From an uncultured Bacillota bacterium (GTDB lineage: Bacteria; Bacillota_I; Bacilli_A; Erysipelotrichales; Erysipelotrichaceae), in NCBI GenBank assembly GCA_937919165.1, contig CALFPO010000037.1, forward strand, positions 1 to 27,061: DNA of 27,061 nucleotides, given 5' to 3'. Shown here in pieces: positions 8,758 through 16,446 of this stretch (position 1 is the first letter of the stretch; the number at the start of each line of letters is the position of its first letter). Made by a program: the position numbers and the translations under genes. The notes under the pieces were generated by a model. That model was given only the letters and a program-made list of their open reading frames with translations. It did not search any database and was not told the origin of the DNA.

Positions 8758-10175
8758 TAGAAGATTCCCTTGGTCTTAAGGATATAGAATACGATGAGTC
8801 CAAGTACAGCAACCAGGATGACGATCAATACGATCAGGATGATGTTGAGGACAGTATTTGAGCCTTCTTCTTCCTCTTCGATCTCTTCGTTCTTGTTTGC
8901 GACAACAAACGGAATTGTTCCGGAAATGGTGTCCTTCATTGTAGCGCTATCGAAATCCTTAAGGTTTCTGATTTCAACTACAGGTTCACTCTTTTCTTCT
9001 TCCAGAGTCTTCGTCAATACAGGGTGTTCCTCGACGATTGGTGTCTGGACTGCAGGCGCAGGTGTTGGCGCAACCGTTTCCTGAACTACAGGTTCTGAAG
9101 TGAGCACATTATCCATGGCTCTAGAGATCTCTGTTGAAACGGTATTGGAGAAATCAACATTTGCGGATGGAGCTGTGATATCTTCAGGCTTATCATTATG
9201 CAGAACCTCATCAACCATATTGCTTGTGAGCTGGTCGATTGTCTGCATGCCTTTATTCTGGTTGTAGATATGGATTTCGTTCAGTGTGTTGTACAGATAA
9301 TCATTGTCGATTGGAGCTTCCTCATCAGCATCCAACAGCAGGTTGTCGAAGGTTGCTTCAAATGCATTGACTGGCTGAACTGGAGCAGGTGCTGGTGCGG
9401 GTGCTGGTTCTTCAACTGGTGTCTGCTTGAAGTATTCATCAAATGACTTGTCATCAGTGATGTTCAAGGTATCGTCGATGATGCTGCTGAAGTAATCGAA
9501 ATATGAATCGCTCTGCTTAGGTTCTTCAACCGCTGGAGCTGGAGCTTCTACCTTTGGCTGTTCAACTACTGGAGTTGGCGCAACAGGTTCCTGAACAGGT
9601 GGAGCTACATACACTGGAGTCTCAACAACAGGAGCTGGAGTTGGTGCAACTGGCGCAACATACACTGGAGTCTCTACTGCTGGTGCAGGTTCAACCGGAG
9701 CAACATATACTGGTGCTTCTTGAACAGGCGCCTGATATACAGGAGTCTCAACGACTGGAGCAGTATACACAGGTGTCTCAACAGCAGGTGTTGGTGCAAC
9801 TGTTTCCTGAACTGGAGGAGCTACATATACCGGAGTCTCAACGACTGGAGCTGGAGTTGGTGCAACTGGAGCAACATATACTGGAGCTTCTGGAGCTGGA
9901 GCAACTGGTGCCCGATATACCGGAATCTCTGTGGTCTGCTCTGGTGCAGCTGGCGCAACATATGTTGGCGCTGGTCCTGCAGGCATTTCACCAGGGAATG
10001 GTGTCCAGACATACTGGTTTTCCTGTTGAGGGTTGGTGTTCTGGCTATAGCCATTGAAGCTATTCAATTTATTCTCAAACTGGGATAACTGTTGGGTTGA
10101 TACCGATGCCTCTTTATCGTTTGCAATCTGTTCTCTTAACTCTGCAAACCTTTGGGTTCTTGTTAGTTTTGGCAT
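8757..10175 (-). CDS. Proline-rich repeat protein with a single C-terminal membrane span, function unknown
   Basis: A 472-residue protein that I do not recognise as a named family. Residues 1-60 are hydrophilic and charged, without a signal peptide. Residues about 66-220 are a low-complexity Pro/Ala/Val/Glu region built from variants of ETPVYVAPV. A 26-residue segment (99-124) recurs identically at 171-196, a 72-residue period. Residues 221-430 contain acidic, probably helical segments separated by a second short Pro-Ala run (255-268). An acidic run (430-437) leads into one hydrophobic helix (about 441-465) and a short KTKGIF tail. A good promoter and a GGAGG ribosome site lie upstream. One-base overlap with cmk places it at the head of the cmk operon. 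A rod-like, membrane-tethered scaffold or spacer is possible, but that is inference. Confidence 0.85.
   Translation of the reverse strand: MPKLTRTQRFAELREQIANDKEASVSTQQLSQFENKLNSFNGYSQNTNPQQENQYVWTPFPGEMPAGPAPTYVAPAAPEQTTEIPVYRAPVAPAPEAPVYVAPVAPTPAPVVETPVYVAPPVQETVAPTPAVETPVYTAPVVETPVYQAPVQEAPVYVAPVEPAPAVETPVYVAPVAPTPAPVVETPVYVAPPVQEPVAPTPVVEQPKVEAPAPAVEEPKQSDSYFDYFSSIIDDTLNITDDKSFDEYFKQTPVEEPAPAPAPAPVQPVNAFEATFDNLLLDADEEAPIDNDYLYNTLNEIHIYNQNKGMQTIDQLTSNMVDEVLHNDKPEDITAPSANVDFSNTVSTEISRAMDNVLTSEPVVQETVAPTPAPAVQTPIVEEHPVLTKTLEEEKSEPVVEIRNLKDFDSATMKDTISGTIPFVVANKNEEIEEEEEGSNTVLNIILIVLIVILVAVLGLIVFYILKTKGIF
9516..9980 (-). repeat. Coding repeats of the proline-rich region
   Basis: Degenerate in-frame repeats encoding xxETPVYVAPV-type units. 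The clearest pair is 9804-9881 and 9588-9665, which encode the same 26 residues and differ mainly at third codon positions, indicating purifying selection on the protein after duplication. The 216-bp spacing reflects a larger duplicated unit. Confidence 0.85.
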
Positions 10176-10204
10176 ATAAAAACCTCCAATGTTTATACCT
10201 ATCT

Positions 10205-10234
10205 ATTATAACAAATATGAGAAATAAAAGACAA
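10205..10234 (-). promoter_or_regulatory. Promoter of the proline-rich protein-cmk operon
   Basis: On the minus strand a TTGTCT -35 box (10229-10234) is 18 bases from a perfect TATAAT -10 box (10205-10210). The ribosome site GGAGG at 10183-10187 lies seven bases before the ATG, giving a leader of roughly 25 bases. Confidence 0.65.
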
Positions 10235-10284
10235 ACCAGTAAATTTAAGAAAATCTTGATTTTAAGCCATTTTCAGGATATTCT

Positions 10285-10878
10285 TCAATCCTTCAGCAAT
10301 GGCGATATATGCTTGTACAGAACAATGGAAAAAGCGCCCACAACAATGGCCTTGATCAGATTGAAAGGCAATACGCAGCACAGCACAAAACTGAGCTTGT
10401 CCTTGACGATCGGGAAGATTTCGCTTCCGGCTGCGATGATGGCTTCAAGCGGCATATGATAGAGCTTTGTATATGCCGGTATGATGAAGAAGTAGTTGGC
10501 AACGCATGATACGATTGCCATTATCAGGGCCGCAAGAACCAAAGATCTGATGGCTCCCTTCTTTGTCTTATGCAACTGATAGAACAGTGAAGCGCTTATG
10601 CAATAGGCACTCGAACATATGAAAGCCGCAATCTCGCCTACAAAGGCAGATGACGTCGGCTTGAACAACAGCTTAAGCAGTATCTTGATGATCTGTATGA
10701 ACAAGGCTGGAACAGGGCCCATCGCAAAGGCTCCGATTATGCAAGGCAGATCTCCTATATCCAGCTTATAGAACGACGGAGCGACGAAAATCGGAAAGTC
10801 TAGAATCATCAGCACCGCACCTAAAGCCGATACGATTGCAATCCTAGCCATATTCTTGACGGTCAGATACTTTTTCAT
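10285..10878 (-). CDS. ribU: ECF transporter substrate-binding (S) component, riboflavin type
   Basis: Membrane subunit that captures a vitamin, most likely riboflavin, and works with the shared EcfA-EcfA'-EcfT energy-coupling module, which is not in this window. With the ATG at 10876-10878 the protein has 197 residues and about six hydrophobic helices. The segment FPIFVAPSFYKLDIGDLP followed by GAFAMGP matches the RibU signature. A longer reading from a TTG at 10941 was rejected: it adds 21 residues, has no ribosome site and runs through the promoter. The chosen ATG has no Shine-Dalgarno sequence, but a TATAAT box sits so close that the transcript may be leaderless. No FMN riboswitch fits in the 45-bp upstream gap. 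Riboflavin specificity is a family-level inference. Confidence 0.85.
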   Translation of the reverse strand: MKKYLTVKNMARIAIVSALGAVLMILDFPIFVAPSFYKLDIGDLPCIIGAFAMGPVPALFIQIIKILLKLLFKPTSSAFVGEIAAFICSSAYCISASLFYQLHKTKKGAIRSLVLAALIMAIVSCVANYFFIIPAYTKLYHMPLEAIIAAGSEIFPIVKDKLSFVLCCVLPFNLIKAIVVGAFSIVLYKHISPLLKD

Positions 10879-10883
10879 ACTAT
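10856..10883 (+). promoter_or_regulatory. Candidate promoter of the sirtuin gene
   Basis: TTGACG (10856-10861), a 16-base spacer and TACTAT (10878-10883) on the plus strand. It would start a leader of about 34 bases containing the AGAAGGTGAG ribosome site. It overlaps the beginning of the divergent ribU coding region. Confidence 0.4.
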
Positions 10884-10885
10884 CT

Positions 10886-10891
10886 ATTATA
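10886..10891 (-). promoter_or_regulatory. -10 box of ribU, implying a near-leaderless transcript
   Basis: A perfect TATAAT on the minus strand ends eight bases before the ribU ATG, so transcription would begin at about 10879, next to the start codon. No convincing -35 box is seen at the usual distance. Confidence 0.45.
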
Positions 10892-10923
10892 CGATAGAAT
10901 ATACGTAATAGAAGGTGAGTAAT

Positions 10924-11631
10924 ATGATAGATAGACTTCAAGAGGCCTTGGACAAGGCCAATAAGGTAGTGTTCTTCTCCGGTGCCGGCATGTCTACCGC
11001 ATCCGGCATACCTGATTTCCGTTCCGCAACCGGACTATACAAGAATGTATATCGTGCTGAAGAGATGCTTTCGCATTCCTTCTTTGTCTACAATCCTGAA
11101 GAGTTCTATGAATTCTACAAGGACAAGATGATCTATCCGGACGCCGAACCAAACTATGCCCATAAGTTCATCGCTGAGCTTGAGAAGACAAAGAATGTCA
11201 GTGTCGTGACCCAGAATATCGATGGTCTGCATCAGAAGGCCGGTTCCAGCAAGGTATATGAGCTTCATGGTTCTGTGCTGCGCAACTATTGCGAACACTG
11301 CCACAAGTTCTTTGACCTTGACTATATCACCCACAACGATGGCGTTCCTTATTGCGATGAATGCGGAGCGATCGTCAAGCCTGATGTCGTGCTATATGAA
11401 GAGGCGCTTGATGAAGATACGATCACGAAAGCCGTAAAAGCCATAAACGAAGCTGACCTGATGATTGTCTGCGGCACCTCGCTGAATGTCTTCCCGGCTG
11501 CCAGCTTCATCCGCTATTTCCGAGGCGATACCTTAGTCATCGTCAACAGAGACGCAACATCATATGACAATAACTGCGACATCGTCATCCACGATGATCT
11601 GGTCGATACTTTCAAGAAACTTCATATCTAA
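10924..11631 (+). CDS. cobB: NAD-dependent protein deacylase (sirtuin)
   Basis: Removes acyl groups from lysine using NAD+, releasing nicotinamide and O-acyl-ADP-ribose. Numbered from the ATG at 10924 (235 residues): GAG (20-22), GIPDFRS (28-34), QNID (97-100), catalytic His115 in ELHGS, a zinc-binding set C123-C126-C144-C147, and GTSLNVFPA (184-192). The usual FGE after the second Cys pair reads LYEE here. I chose the ATG at 10924 over the GTG at 10915 because AGAAGGTGAG is correctly spaced only for the ATG, and the GTG lies inside that site. It is monocistronic with a terminator that begins at the stop codon. Substrates cannot be read from the sequence. Confidence 0.93.
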   Translation: MIDRLQEALDKANKVVFFSGAGMSTASGIPDFRSATGLYKNVYRAEEMLSHSFFVYNPEEFYEFYKDKMIYPDAEPNYAHKFIAELEKTKNVSVVTQNIDGLHQKAGSSKVYELHGSVLRNYCEHCHKFFDLDYITHNDGVPYCDECGAIVKPDVVLYEEALDEDTITKAVKAINEADLMIVCGTSLNVFPAASFIRYFRGDTLVIVNRDATSYDNNCDIVIHDDLVDTFKKLHI

Positions 11632-11660
11632 AAACATCCATTCTTATGAATGGATGTTTT
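11631..11660. terminator. Bidirectional intrinsic terminator
   Basis: A 13-bp perfect stem (11631-11643 with 11648-11660) with a TTAT loop and T-rich flanks on both strands. It begins on the last base of the sirtuin stop codon and ends one base before the stop of the convergent flavoprotein gene. Confidence 0.9.
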
Positions 11661-11661
11661 C

Positions 11662-12282
11662 TTATCTAATGAAATCTGTCTCTTCCCTTGTCTCTTCCTT
11701 GGCAGGAAGTCCATATCTTTCTTTCCCTAGAGCGATGGACTTGATCAGGAAAGCCATATTCTTGCCAAGATATCTCATGGTCTGCAGACCCTCAAGATCC
11801 TGTCTTGCGTCGCCTGGTTCTGAGCCATAGACATTGTTCCAATAGGTGCTGGAAGCTACAGGCATGCCGGAGATCGTGAAGAACTTGTTCATCTCATCGA
11901 AGCTGACGGTTGTGCCTGACCTTCTGGCGACGGCGACTGCCGCACCGACCTTCATGGCCTTAGGGAATCTTGAGCTGTAGAACAGACGCTGCATCAGTGC
12001 CATAAGTGTGGCATTGGTATTTGCGTAGTATACTGGCGTTCCCACCAGCAGGCCATCCGCTTCCTTGAACTGAGCAGATATTTCATTTACGATATCGCCG
12101 AATACGCAGCCTTCATTTCTGCGGCAATGGCCACAATCTATACATCCGGCGATATTCATCTTTCCGACATCATAGAAAACAGTCTCTATGCCTTCCTGGT
12201 TGAGGGTCTTTTCCGCTTCTCTAAGCGCTATTGCCGTATTGCCGCTTTCATGCGGGCTTCCGTTTATGATCAATACTTTCAT
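11662..12282 (-). CDS. Flavodoxin-fold NAD(P)H:FMN oxidoreductase, iron-sulfur flavoprotein-like
   Basis: A 206-residue flavodoxin-fold protein predicted to bind FMN and transfer electrons. LIINGSPHESGNT (4-16) is the FMN phosphate loop and GTPVYYANTNA is the second flavin-contact segment. Between them C47, C50, C53 and C59 form CX2CX2CX5C, the compact motif that binds a [4Fe-4S] cluster in iron-sulfur flavoproteins (Isf). Some relatives keep these cysteines and are annotated only as FMN reductases, so the cluster is not certain. The start at 12282 overlaps the glpK stop by one base (TGATG) and has CAGGAG just upstream; an in-frame start at 12318 lies inside glpK and is rejected. Electron donor and acceptor are unknown. 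Confidence 0.82.
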   Translation of the reverse strand: MKVLIINGSPHESGNTAIALREAEKTLNQEGIETVFYDVGKMNIAGCIDCGHCRRNEGCVFGDIVNEISAQFKEADGLLVGTPVYYANTNATLMALMQRLFYSSRFPKAMKVGAAVAVARRSGTTVSFDEMNKFFTISGMPVASSTYWNNVYGSEPGDARQDLEGLQTMRYLGKNMAFLIKSIALGKERYGLPAKEETREETDFIR

Positions 12283-13751
12283 CAGAACTCCTGTGTCGCC
12301 TTTACGGCCTTCAGCCAACGCTTGTAGATCCTGTCGACAATCTCATCATCCATGGCAGGATTGAAGATCTTGCATTCATCTTCCTTGAAGTCAGCCATCG
12401 AATAGTAGCCTACTTCAAGTCCAGATAGCCTTGCGGCACCTAGAGCTGTCGTCTCCTGATTCATTGGCTTCACTACCGGAATGCCCAAAATATCGGACTG
12501 GAACTGCAGGAGATAGCCGTTGGCGCTTGCACCGCCATCAACCTTCAACGATCTGATCTTCTCGCCGATATCTTCCTGCATAACTTCTACCAGATCCTTT
12601 GACTGATAGGCCATCGATTCCAGAGCTGCTCTGGTGATGTTCTTGTATGTAACGCCTCGTGTAAGTCCAAAGACTGCACCCTGGCATCTGTCGTTCCAGT
12701 ATGGAGCGCCAAGTCCTGTGAAGGCTGGCACGATGATGACACCGTTAGAATCTTCAACCGATTTGGCGATCTCTTCGGTTTCAGCTGCATCCTTGAAGAA
12801 CAATAGTCCATCTCTTAGCCATTGGATCAATGAGCCAGATACGAATATCGAACCTTCAAGCGCATATTTCACTTCATCCTTTATCTTCCAGGCAACGGTC
12901 GACAACAATCCATTCTTTGAGATTATTTCTTTGTCTCCGGTATTGATCAGAATGAATCCACCAGTGCCGTAGGTATTCTTTATGTCGCCCTTCTCGAAAC
13001 ATCCTTCGCCAAACAATGCTGCCTGCTGATCGCCGACAAGAGCCGTAATCGGAACGGAATGATTGAAGAAATGGCTTGGATCGATATGGCCAAAGAGGCC
13101 GGATGTATCCTTTATTTCAGGAAGCATTTCTCTTGGGATATCGAAGATCTCAAGAAGCTCATCATCCCAATCAAGAGTATGGATATTGAACAGCAAGGTT
13201 CTTGAAGCGTTGGTCACATCGGTCGCATGGACCTTGCCGTTGGTCATCTTCCAAAGAAGCCAGGTATCAATGGTGCCAAACAATAGGTTCTTTCTTTCCT
13301 TCACGCCCTCGACATTGTCTCTGATCCACTTGATCTTGGATGCCGAGAAGTAAGGGTCAAGCACCAGTCCGGTCTTTTCCTTTATCTTTGGCTCTAGGCC
13401 ATCTTCCTTAAGCTTTGCGACGATATCCGAAGTCTGGCGCGATTGCCAGACGATCGCATGATATACCGGCAGACCTGTATCCTTGTCCCAGACAACGGTC
13501 GTTTCGCGCTGGTTGGAGATGCCTATCGATACGATATCTTCAGGCCTTATGGCTCCATCCGCAAAAATCTGAGCCATGCAGGAAAGAACCGATAGCCAGA
13601 TCTCATTGGCGTCCTGCTCAACCCATCCAGGCTGAGGAAAGAAATTCTCGATCGGCTTGCTGGCGGATTTGATTGCCTGCTGCTTCTCATCAAAGATGAT
13701 GCATCTGCTGCTGGTTGTACCCTGGTCGATCGCTAAGACATATTTACCCAT
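12282..13751 (-). CDS. glpK: Glycerol kinase
   Basis: Phosphorylates glycerol to sn-glycerol 3-phosphate with ATP; cytosolic, FGGY family. The 489-residue protein starts with the ATP-loop segment AIDQGTTSSR (7-16), has DQQAALFGEG (241-250), the TYGTGGF segment and VPAFTGLGAPYW. His227 in SHFFN is at the place where Gram-positive GlpK enzymes are phosphorylated by the PTS protein HPr, so PTS activation is likely. Ribosome site AGGAGG lies eight bases before the ATG. Neither glpF (uptake) nor glpO/glpD (oxidation) is adjacent; the only partner is the co-translated flavoprotein gene. The product could feed lipid synthesis or, if an oxidase exists elsewhere, glycolysis. Confidence 0.97.
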   Translation of the reverse strand: MGKYVLAIDQGTTSSRCIIFDEKQQAIKSASKPIENFFPQPGWVEQDANEIWLSVLSCMAQIFADGAIRPEDIVSIGISNQRETTVVWDKDTGLPVYHAIVWQSRQTSDIVAKLKEDGLEPKIKEKTGLVLDPYFSASKIKWIRDNVEGVKERKNLLFGTIDTWLLWKMTNGKVHATDVTNASRTLLFNIHTLDWDDELLEIFDIPREMLPEIKDTSGLFGHIDPSHFFNHSVPITALVGDQQAALFGEGCFEKGDIKNTYGTGGFILINTGDKEIISKNGLLSTVAWKIKDEVKYALEGSIFVSGSLIQWLRDGLLFFKDAAETEEIAKSVEDSNGVIIVPAFTGLGAPYWNDRCQGAVFGLTRGVTYKNITRAALESMAYQSKDLVEVMQEDIGEKIRSLKVDGGASANGYLLQFQSDILGIPVVKPMNQETTALGAARLSGLEVGYYSMADFKEDECKIFNPAMDDEIVDRIYKRWLKAVKATQEF

Positions 13752-13799
13752 AAAGGCCTCCTATATTATTTTCATGATGCTTATGTTGCTTACGAATTA

Positions 13800-13809
13800 A
13801 TTATATAAT
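13800..13809. promoter_or_regulatory. Overlapping divergent -10 boxes (glpK / nucleotidyltransferase)
   Basis: ATTATATAAT is a perfect palindrome that gives TATAAT on both strands: plus 13804-13809 for the nucleotidyltransferase and minus 13800-13805 for glpK. No good -35 box is seen for either direction. Confidence 0.4.
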
Positions 13810-13828
13810 AATTACGGAGGTTACTTAT

Positions 13829-14746
13829 ATGAAAGAGACACTCGTAATACTGGCTGCCGGAATGGGATCTAGATATGGCGGCCTGAAACAGATAGATGGC
13901 GTAGGAAGCCATAACGAACCAATCATCGAATTCACCATCTTCGATGCCATCAAGACCGGCTTCAAGAAGGTCGTGCTGATCATCCGCAAGGAACATCAGG
14001 AAGCTTTCGAGGAATCGCTCGTCAAGAAGATCAGACCATTCATCGAAGTGGAATATGCCTTCCAGGACCTGAACGACATTCCTGAAGGAACCATAATCCC
14101 TGAAGAGAGAGTAAAGCCTTGGGGCACAACCCATGCCTTGCTGTCATGCCGCAATATCCTGAAGGATGATCCATTTGTGGTATGCAATGCCGATGACTTC
14201 TATGGCCGCAACGCCTTCGAGAAGATCATGGAATTCTTCCATAACGGCATTGACGACAATACCTACTGCATGGTCGGATACAAGGTCGAGAATACCCTGT
14301 CTGATAACGGCACCGTCACTAGAGGCGTATGCCACAAGGATGATGAAGGATATCTGTCTTCCATCAAGGAAGTCATGAACATCAAATGGAATGACAGCCA
14401 TGATGGCGTCATCGCGGAATTTGATGGAGAGTATAAGCCGCTAGAGATGGGTACGCCAGTATCCATGAACTTCTGGGGCTTCAAGCCTAATGTTCTCAAC
14501 AGACTAAATGACATCTTCGTCAATGAATTGCCTGAAGGAATCGCAAACAATCCGCTCAAGTATGAAGCTCTGTTGCCTAATCATGTAGGCGTAATGGTCA
14601 AGAACGGTACCTGCAAGGTAAAGGTTCTTACTTCCAATGATTCATGGTTTGGAGTTACCTATAAGGAAGATAGGCCTGTCGTAGTCGAGAAGATCCAATC
14701 TCTCAAGGACAACGGCACCTATCCAGATGAGCTGTTCAAACTCTAA
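13829..14746 (+). CDS. Sugar-phosphate nucleotidyltransferase family protein
   Basis: A 305-residue member of the NTP_transferase family, which makes nucleotide sugars or related activated groups from NTP and a phosphorylated substrate. The nucleotide-binding signature LAAGMGSRYGGLKQ spans residues 8-21, GTTHAL (99-104) fits the base/phosphate contact region and NADDFYG (120-126) supplies the metal-binding aspartates. The start is well supported by ACGGAGG (13814-13820) eight bases before the ATG. It is monocistronic, divergent from glpK and closed by a terminator. No choline kinase, glycosyltransferase or sugar-modifying gene is adjacent, so the substrate cannot be named. Confidence 0.82.
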   Translation: MKETLVILAAGMGSRYGGLKQIDGVGSHNEPIIEFTIFDAIKTGFKKVVLIIRKEHQEAFEESLVKKIRPFIEVEYAFQDLNDIPEGTIIPEERVKPWGTTHALLSCRNILKDDPFVVCNADDFYGRNAFEKIMEFFHNGIDDNTYCMVGYKVENTLSDNGTVTRGVCHKDDEGYLSSIKEVMNIKWNDSHDGVIAEFDGEYKPLEMGTPVSMNFWGFKPNVLNRLNDIFVNELPEGIANNPLKYEALLPNHVGVMVKNGTCKVKVLTSNDSWFGVTYKEDRPVVVEKIQSLKDNGTYPDELFKL

Positions 14747-14767
14747 CGCAACATCATCAATAATCAA

Positions 14768-14801
14768 AAAACCTGCCAAATATTCCATAATGGCAGGTTT
14801 T
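14768..14801. terminator. Bidirectional intrinsic terminator
   Basis: An 11-bp stem (14768-14778 with 14791-14801) with a 12-base loop. T-runs flank both ends (TCTTTTT on plus, TTTTTTG on minus), so it probably ends both the nucleotidyltransferase and the ulaBA-type transcripts. Confidence 0.85.
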
Positions 14802-14828
14802 CTTTTTGCTTATTATTACAAAATTGTA

Positions 14829-16106
14829 TTACAGTCCAAGAGATACCAGCGCTCTTGATACCAGACCGACAACGATGCCCCAGAGGTCAAAGTCCTGTCC
14901 GCCATATACCAGCAGCATAGGCTGAATGGTATTGTTGAAGAAGTTGGCGCCTATTCCTACTAAGAACACCATCAGCACGCCACATAGCGCTGAACAGATG
15001 ATGCAGGCCCTTATGCCGCCTGTTGCGTTGGCAATGATGGCAGCACAGCCGATCTCGAAGAAGCAGGTTATCGTAAGCGGTACAACCACCGTTGGGAACA
15101 TGCCATAGGTCAGGATGATGGTGATGATTGAGGTGATCATTGAGGTGATGAAGCCAATCATCAAGGCATTTGGTGCATAAGAGAAGATGGTTGGGCAGTC
15201 AAGAGCTGGGATGGCATCAGGAACAAGCTTGTCCGCAAAGCCCTTGAAGGCTGGCAGGATCTCGCCGATTTCCATCCTTATGCCCTGAAGCATAATGATC
15301 AGTCCAACGCCGAAGTTTGCCGCATGAGTGAAGATGTAGGTGAAGTACTGGTTTCCGCATCCCCATACATCAGCAGGCACAACACCGTTGCCCTTCATGA
15401 CGAAGAACATCACGATATATGTGAAGCCGACAATGAGCGATCCAGTGATGGTTATCTCTTTCAAAAAGCCCAGTCCCTTAGGGAACTTGAGGTCCTCAGT
15501 CGATTTTGACTTGTCGCCGATCAGCTTTCCAAGATAGCCAGAAAGCACAGAGAAGAAGGTTGTCGGATGTCCAATCGAGAAGTTGTCCTTGCCGGTAACT
15601 TCCTTGACCAATGGTCTCATGAGATTCGGACATACAATCAGATACAGTGTTGTAAAGATGATGGTGACCACAAGAAGCGGAATGCCTCTAAGTCCAGCAT
15701 CCACGCCTGCAGCCAGGAAGAAGAACGGAAAGTTCGACAGCATATGTCCAGTCAGGAAGATGGTCTTCCACTTGGTGAAGCGCGCTACCAGAATGTTGAT
15801 GATGAATGCCGCCAGCATCGCTGCACCGATGAATGAGCCATATTCGCCGACGATGTCAGCAGTTGGCTGAGGTGCTGCTTGTGGCATCACTGCGCCAAAG
15901 CCCGCAATCAAACCATCGATCGATTTGTCGGTAATGAGGCTTGTGCCGGTGTTGAGCACCAGAAAGCCGAAGGCCGTCATGGCTGTGCCTCTGACGACTT
16001 CTGTGAATGGCTTCTTCTGCAATATCAGGCCGACCATCGCAATCAAAGCCAGGAAGATGGAACCTTGTCCAAATACTTCGTTGATGATAAACTCTAGAAC
16101 TGCCAT
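14829..16106 (-). CDS. ulaA: PTS system IIC component, ascorbate (UlaA/SgaT) type
   Basis: Integral membrane permease of a phosphotransferase system, 425 residues with about ten hydrophobic spans. The beginning (FLALIAMVGLILQKKPF, then GTAMTAFGFLVLNTG) matches the UlaA/SgaT family rather than the glucose or mannose types. It is somewhat shorter than the E. coli protein. The ATG is preceded by AAGGGGGAATAGG inside the end of the IIB gene, two bases downstream of the IIB stop, so the two are one operon. No IIA gene is in the window. Homologues in gut Firmicutes may move other sugar acids, so ascorbate is a family name and not a proven substrate. Confidence 0.88.
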   Translation of the reverse strand: MAVLEFIINEVFGQGSIFLALIAMVGLILQKKPFTEVVRGTAMTAFGFLVLNTGTSLITDKSIDGLIAGFGAVMPQAAPQPTADIVGEYGSFIGAAMLAAFIINILVARFTKWKTIFLTGHMLSNFPFFFLAAGVDAGLRGIPLLVVTIIFTTLYLIVCPNLMRPLVKEVTGKDNFSIGHPTTFFSVLSGYLGKLIGDKSKSTEDLKFPKGLGFLKEITITGSLIVGFTYIVMFFVMKGNGVVPADVWGCGNQYFTYIFTHAANFGVGLIIMLQGIRMEIGEILPAFKGFADKLVPDAIPALDCPTIFSYAPNALMIGFITSMITSIITIILTYGMFPTVVVPLTITCFFEIGCAAIIANATGGIRACIICSALCGVLMVFLVGIGANFFNNTIQPMLLVYGGQDFDLWGIVVGLVSRALVSLGL

Positions 16107-16108
16107 GC

Positions 16109-16402
16109 CTATTCCCCCTTATTCTCTGCGAAGAACTCCTTGAGCTTTTCGCCTATTTCATCCTTGTCCATCAGGTTGTCGATGACGACAATCTTCACTT
16201 CAGCCCTATCTTCTAGACTTTCGGCAATGTCCCTTGCCGCAAAGATGACGTCACATTGATTGCTTAGGCAGGTGCCAAGATCGCTGCACATTGTCTCTGC
16301 CTCAAGGCCGTTTTCGGCAAGCACTTCGTCGATGACGATCTTCAGCATCATGCTGGAACCGATGCCGAAGCCGCAGACAGCCTGAATAACCGGTTTATTC
16401 AT
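16109..16402 (-). CDS. ulaB: PTS system IIB component, ascorbate/lactose superfamily
   Basis: A 97-residue cytosolic phosphocarrier. Cys10 in VCGFGIGSSMM is the expected phosphorylated residue, receiving phosphate from IIA and passing it to the incoming sugar at IIC. Length and P-loop match the UlaB/SgaB type. The ribosome site GAGGGGAAC lies close before the ATG. It is the first gene of the operon with the IIC gene and is divergent from the SIS-domain gene, with which it shares a 63-bp promoter region. Confidence 0.88.
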   Translation of the reverse strand: MNKPVIQAVCGFGIGSSMMLKIVIDEVLAENGLEAETMCSDLGTCLSNQCDVIFAARDIAESLEDRAEVKIVVIDNLMDKDEIGEKLKEFFAENKGE

Positions 16403-16425
16403 ATATTGTTCCCCTCATTCTATTA

Positions 16426-16446
16426 TTGACAACTTAATTGTATAAT
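16426..16446 (+). promoter_or_regulatory. Candidate -10 box and operator of the SIS-domain gene
   Basis: TATAAT at 16441-16446 could be the plus-strand -10 box; it overlaps the minus-strand -10. The imperfect dyad TTGACAA-CTTAA-TTGTATA (16426-16444) covers this shared core and could be an operator. The TTGACA here is only nine bases from TATAAT and so is not a -35 for it. Confidence 0.35.

Noticed and set aside
9516..9980. Short regularly spaced repeats that resemble a CRISPR array or satellite
   Set aside because: The repeats are in frame, vary mainly at silent positions and encode the ETPVYVAPV-type units of a protein with a clear start, ribosome site and promoter; there are no unique spacers of constant length.
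9554..10088. Long plus-strand open frames (167 and 122 residues) rich in Leu/Gln or Trp/Asn/Ser
   Set aside because: They are antisense to the proline-rich gene; their odd composition follows from its repetitive codons, and they have no ribosome site.
10176..10284. Possible terminator for ribU in the A/T-rich gap
   Set aside because: Only A/T-rich partial dyads (AAAAT...ATTTT) with no stable stem or clear T-tract were found.
10879..10941. Upstream TTG start giving a 218-residue RibU
   Set aside because: No ribosome site; the extra residues would be read from the divergent promoter region and are not part of the RibU family N-terminus.
16426..16446. TTGACA next to TATAAT as a consensus promoter for the SIS gene
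   Set aside because: The spacer is only nine bases, far from the 16-18 needed; a TTGACA-15-TATGAT reading is also possible but would start RNA beyond the ribosome site.
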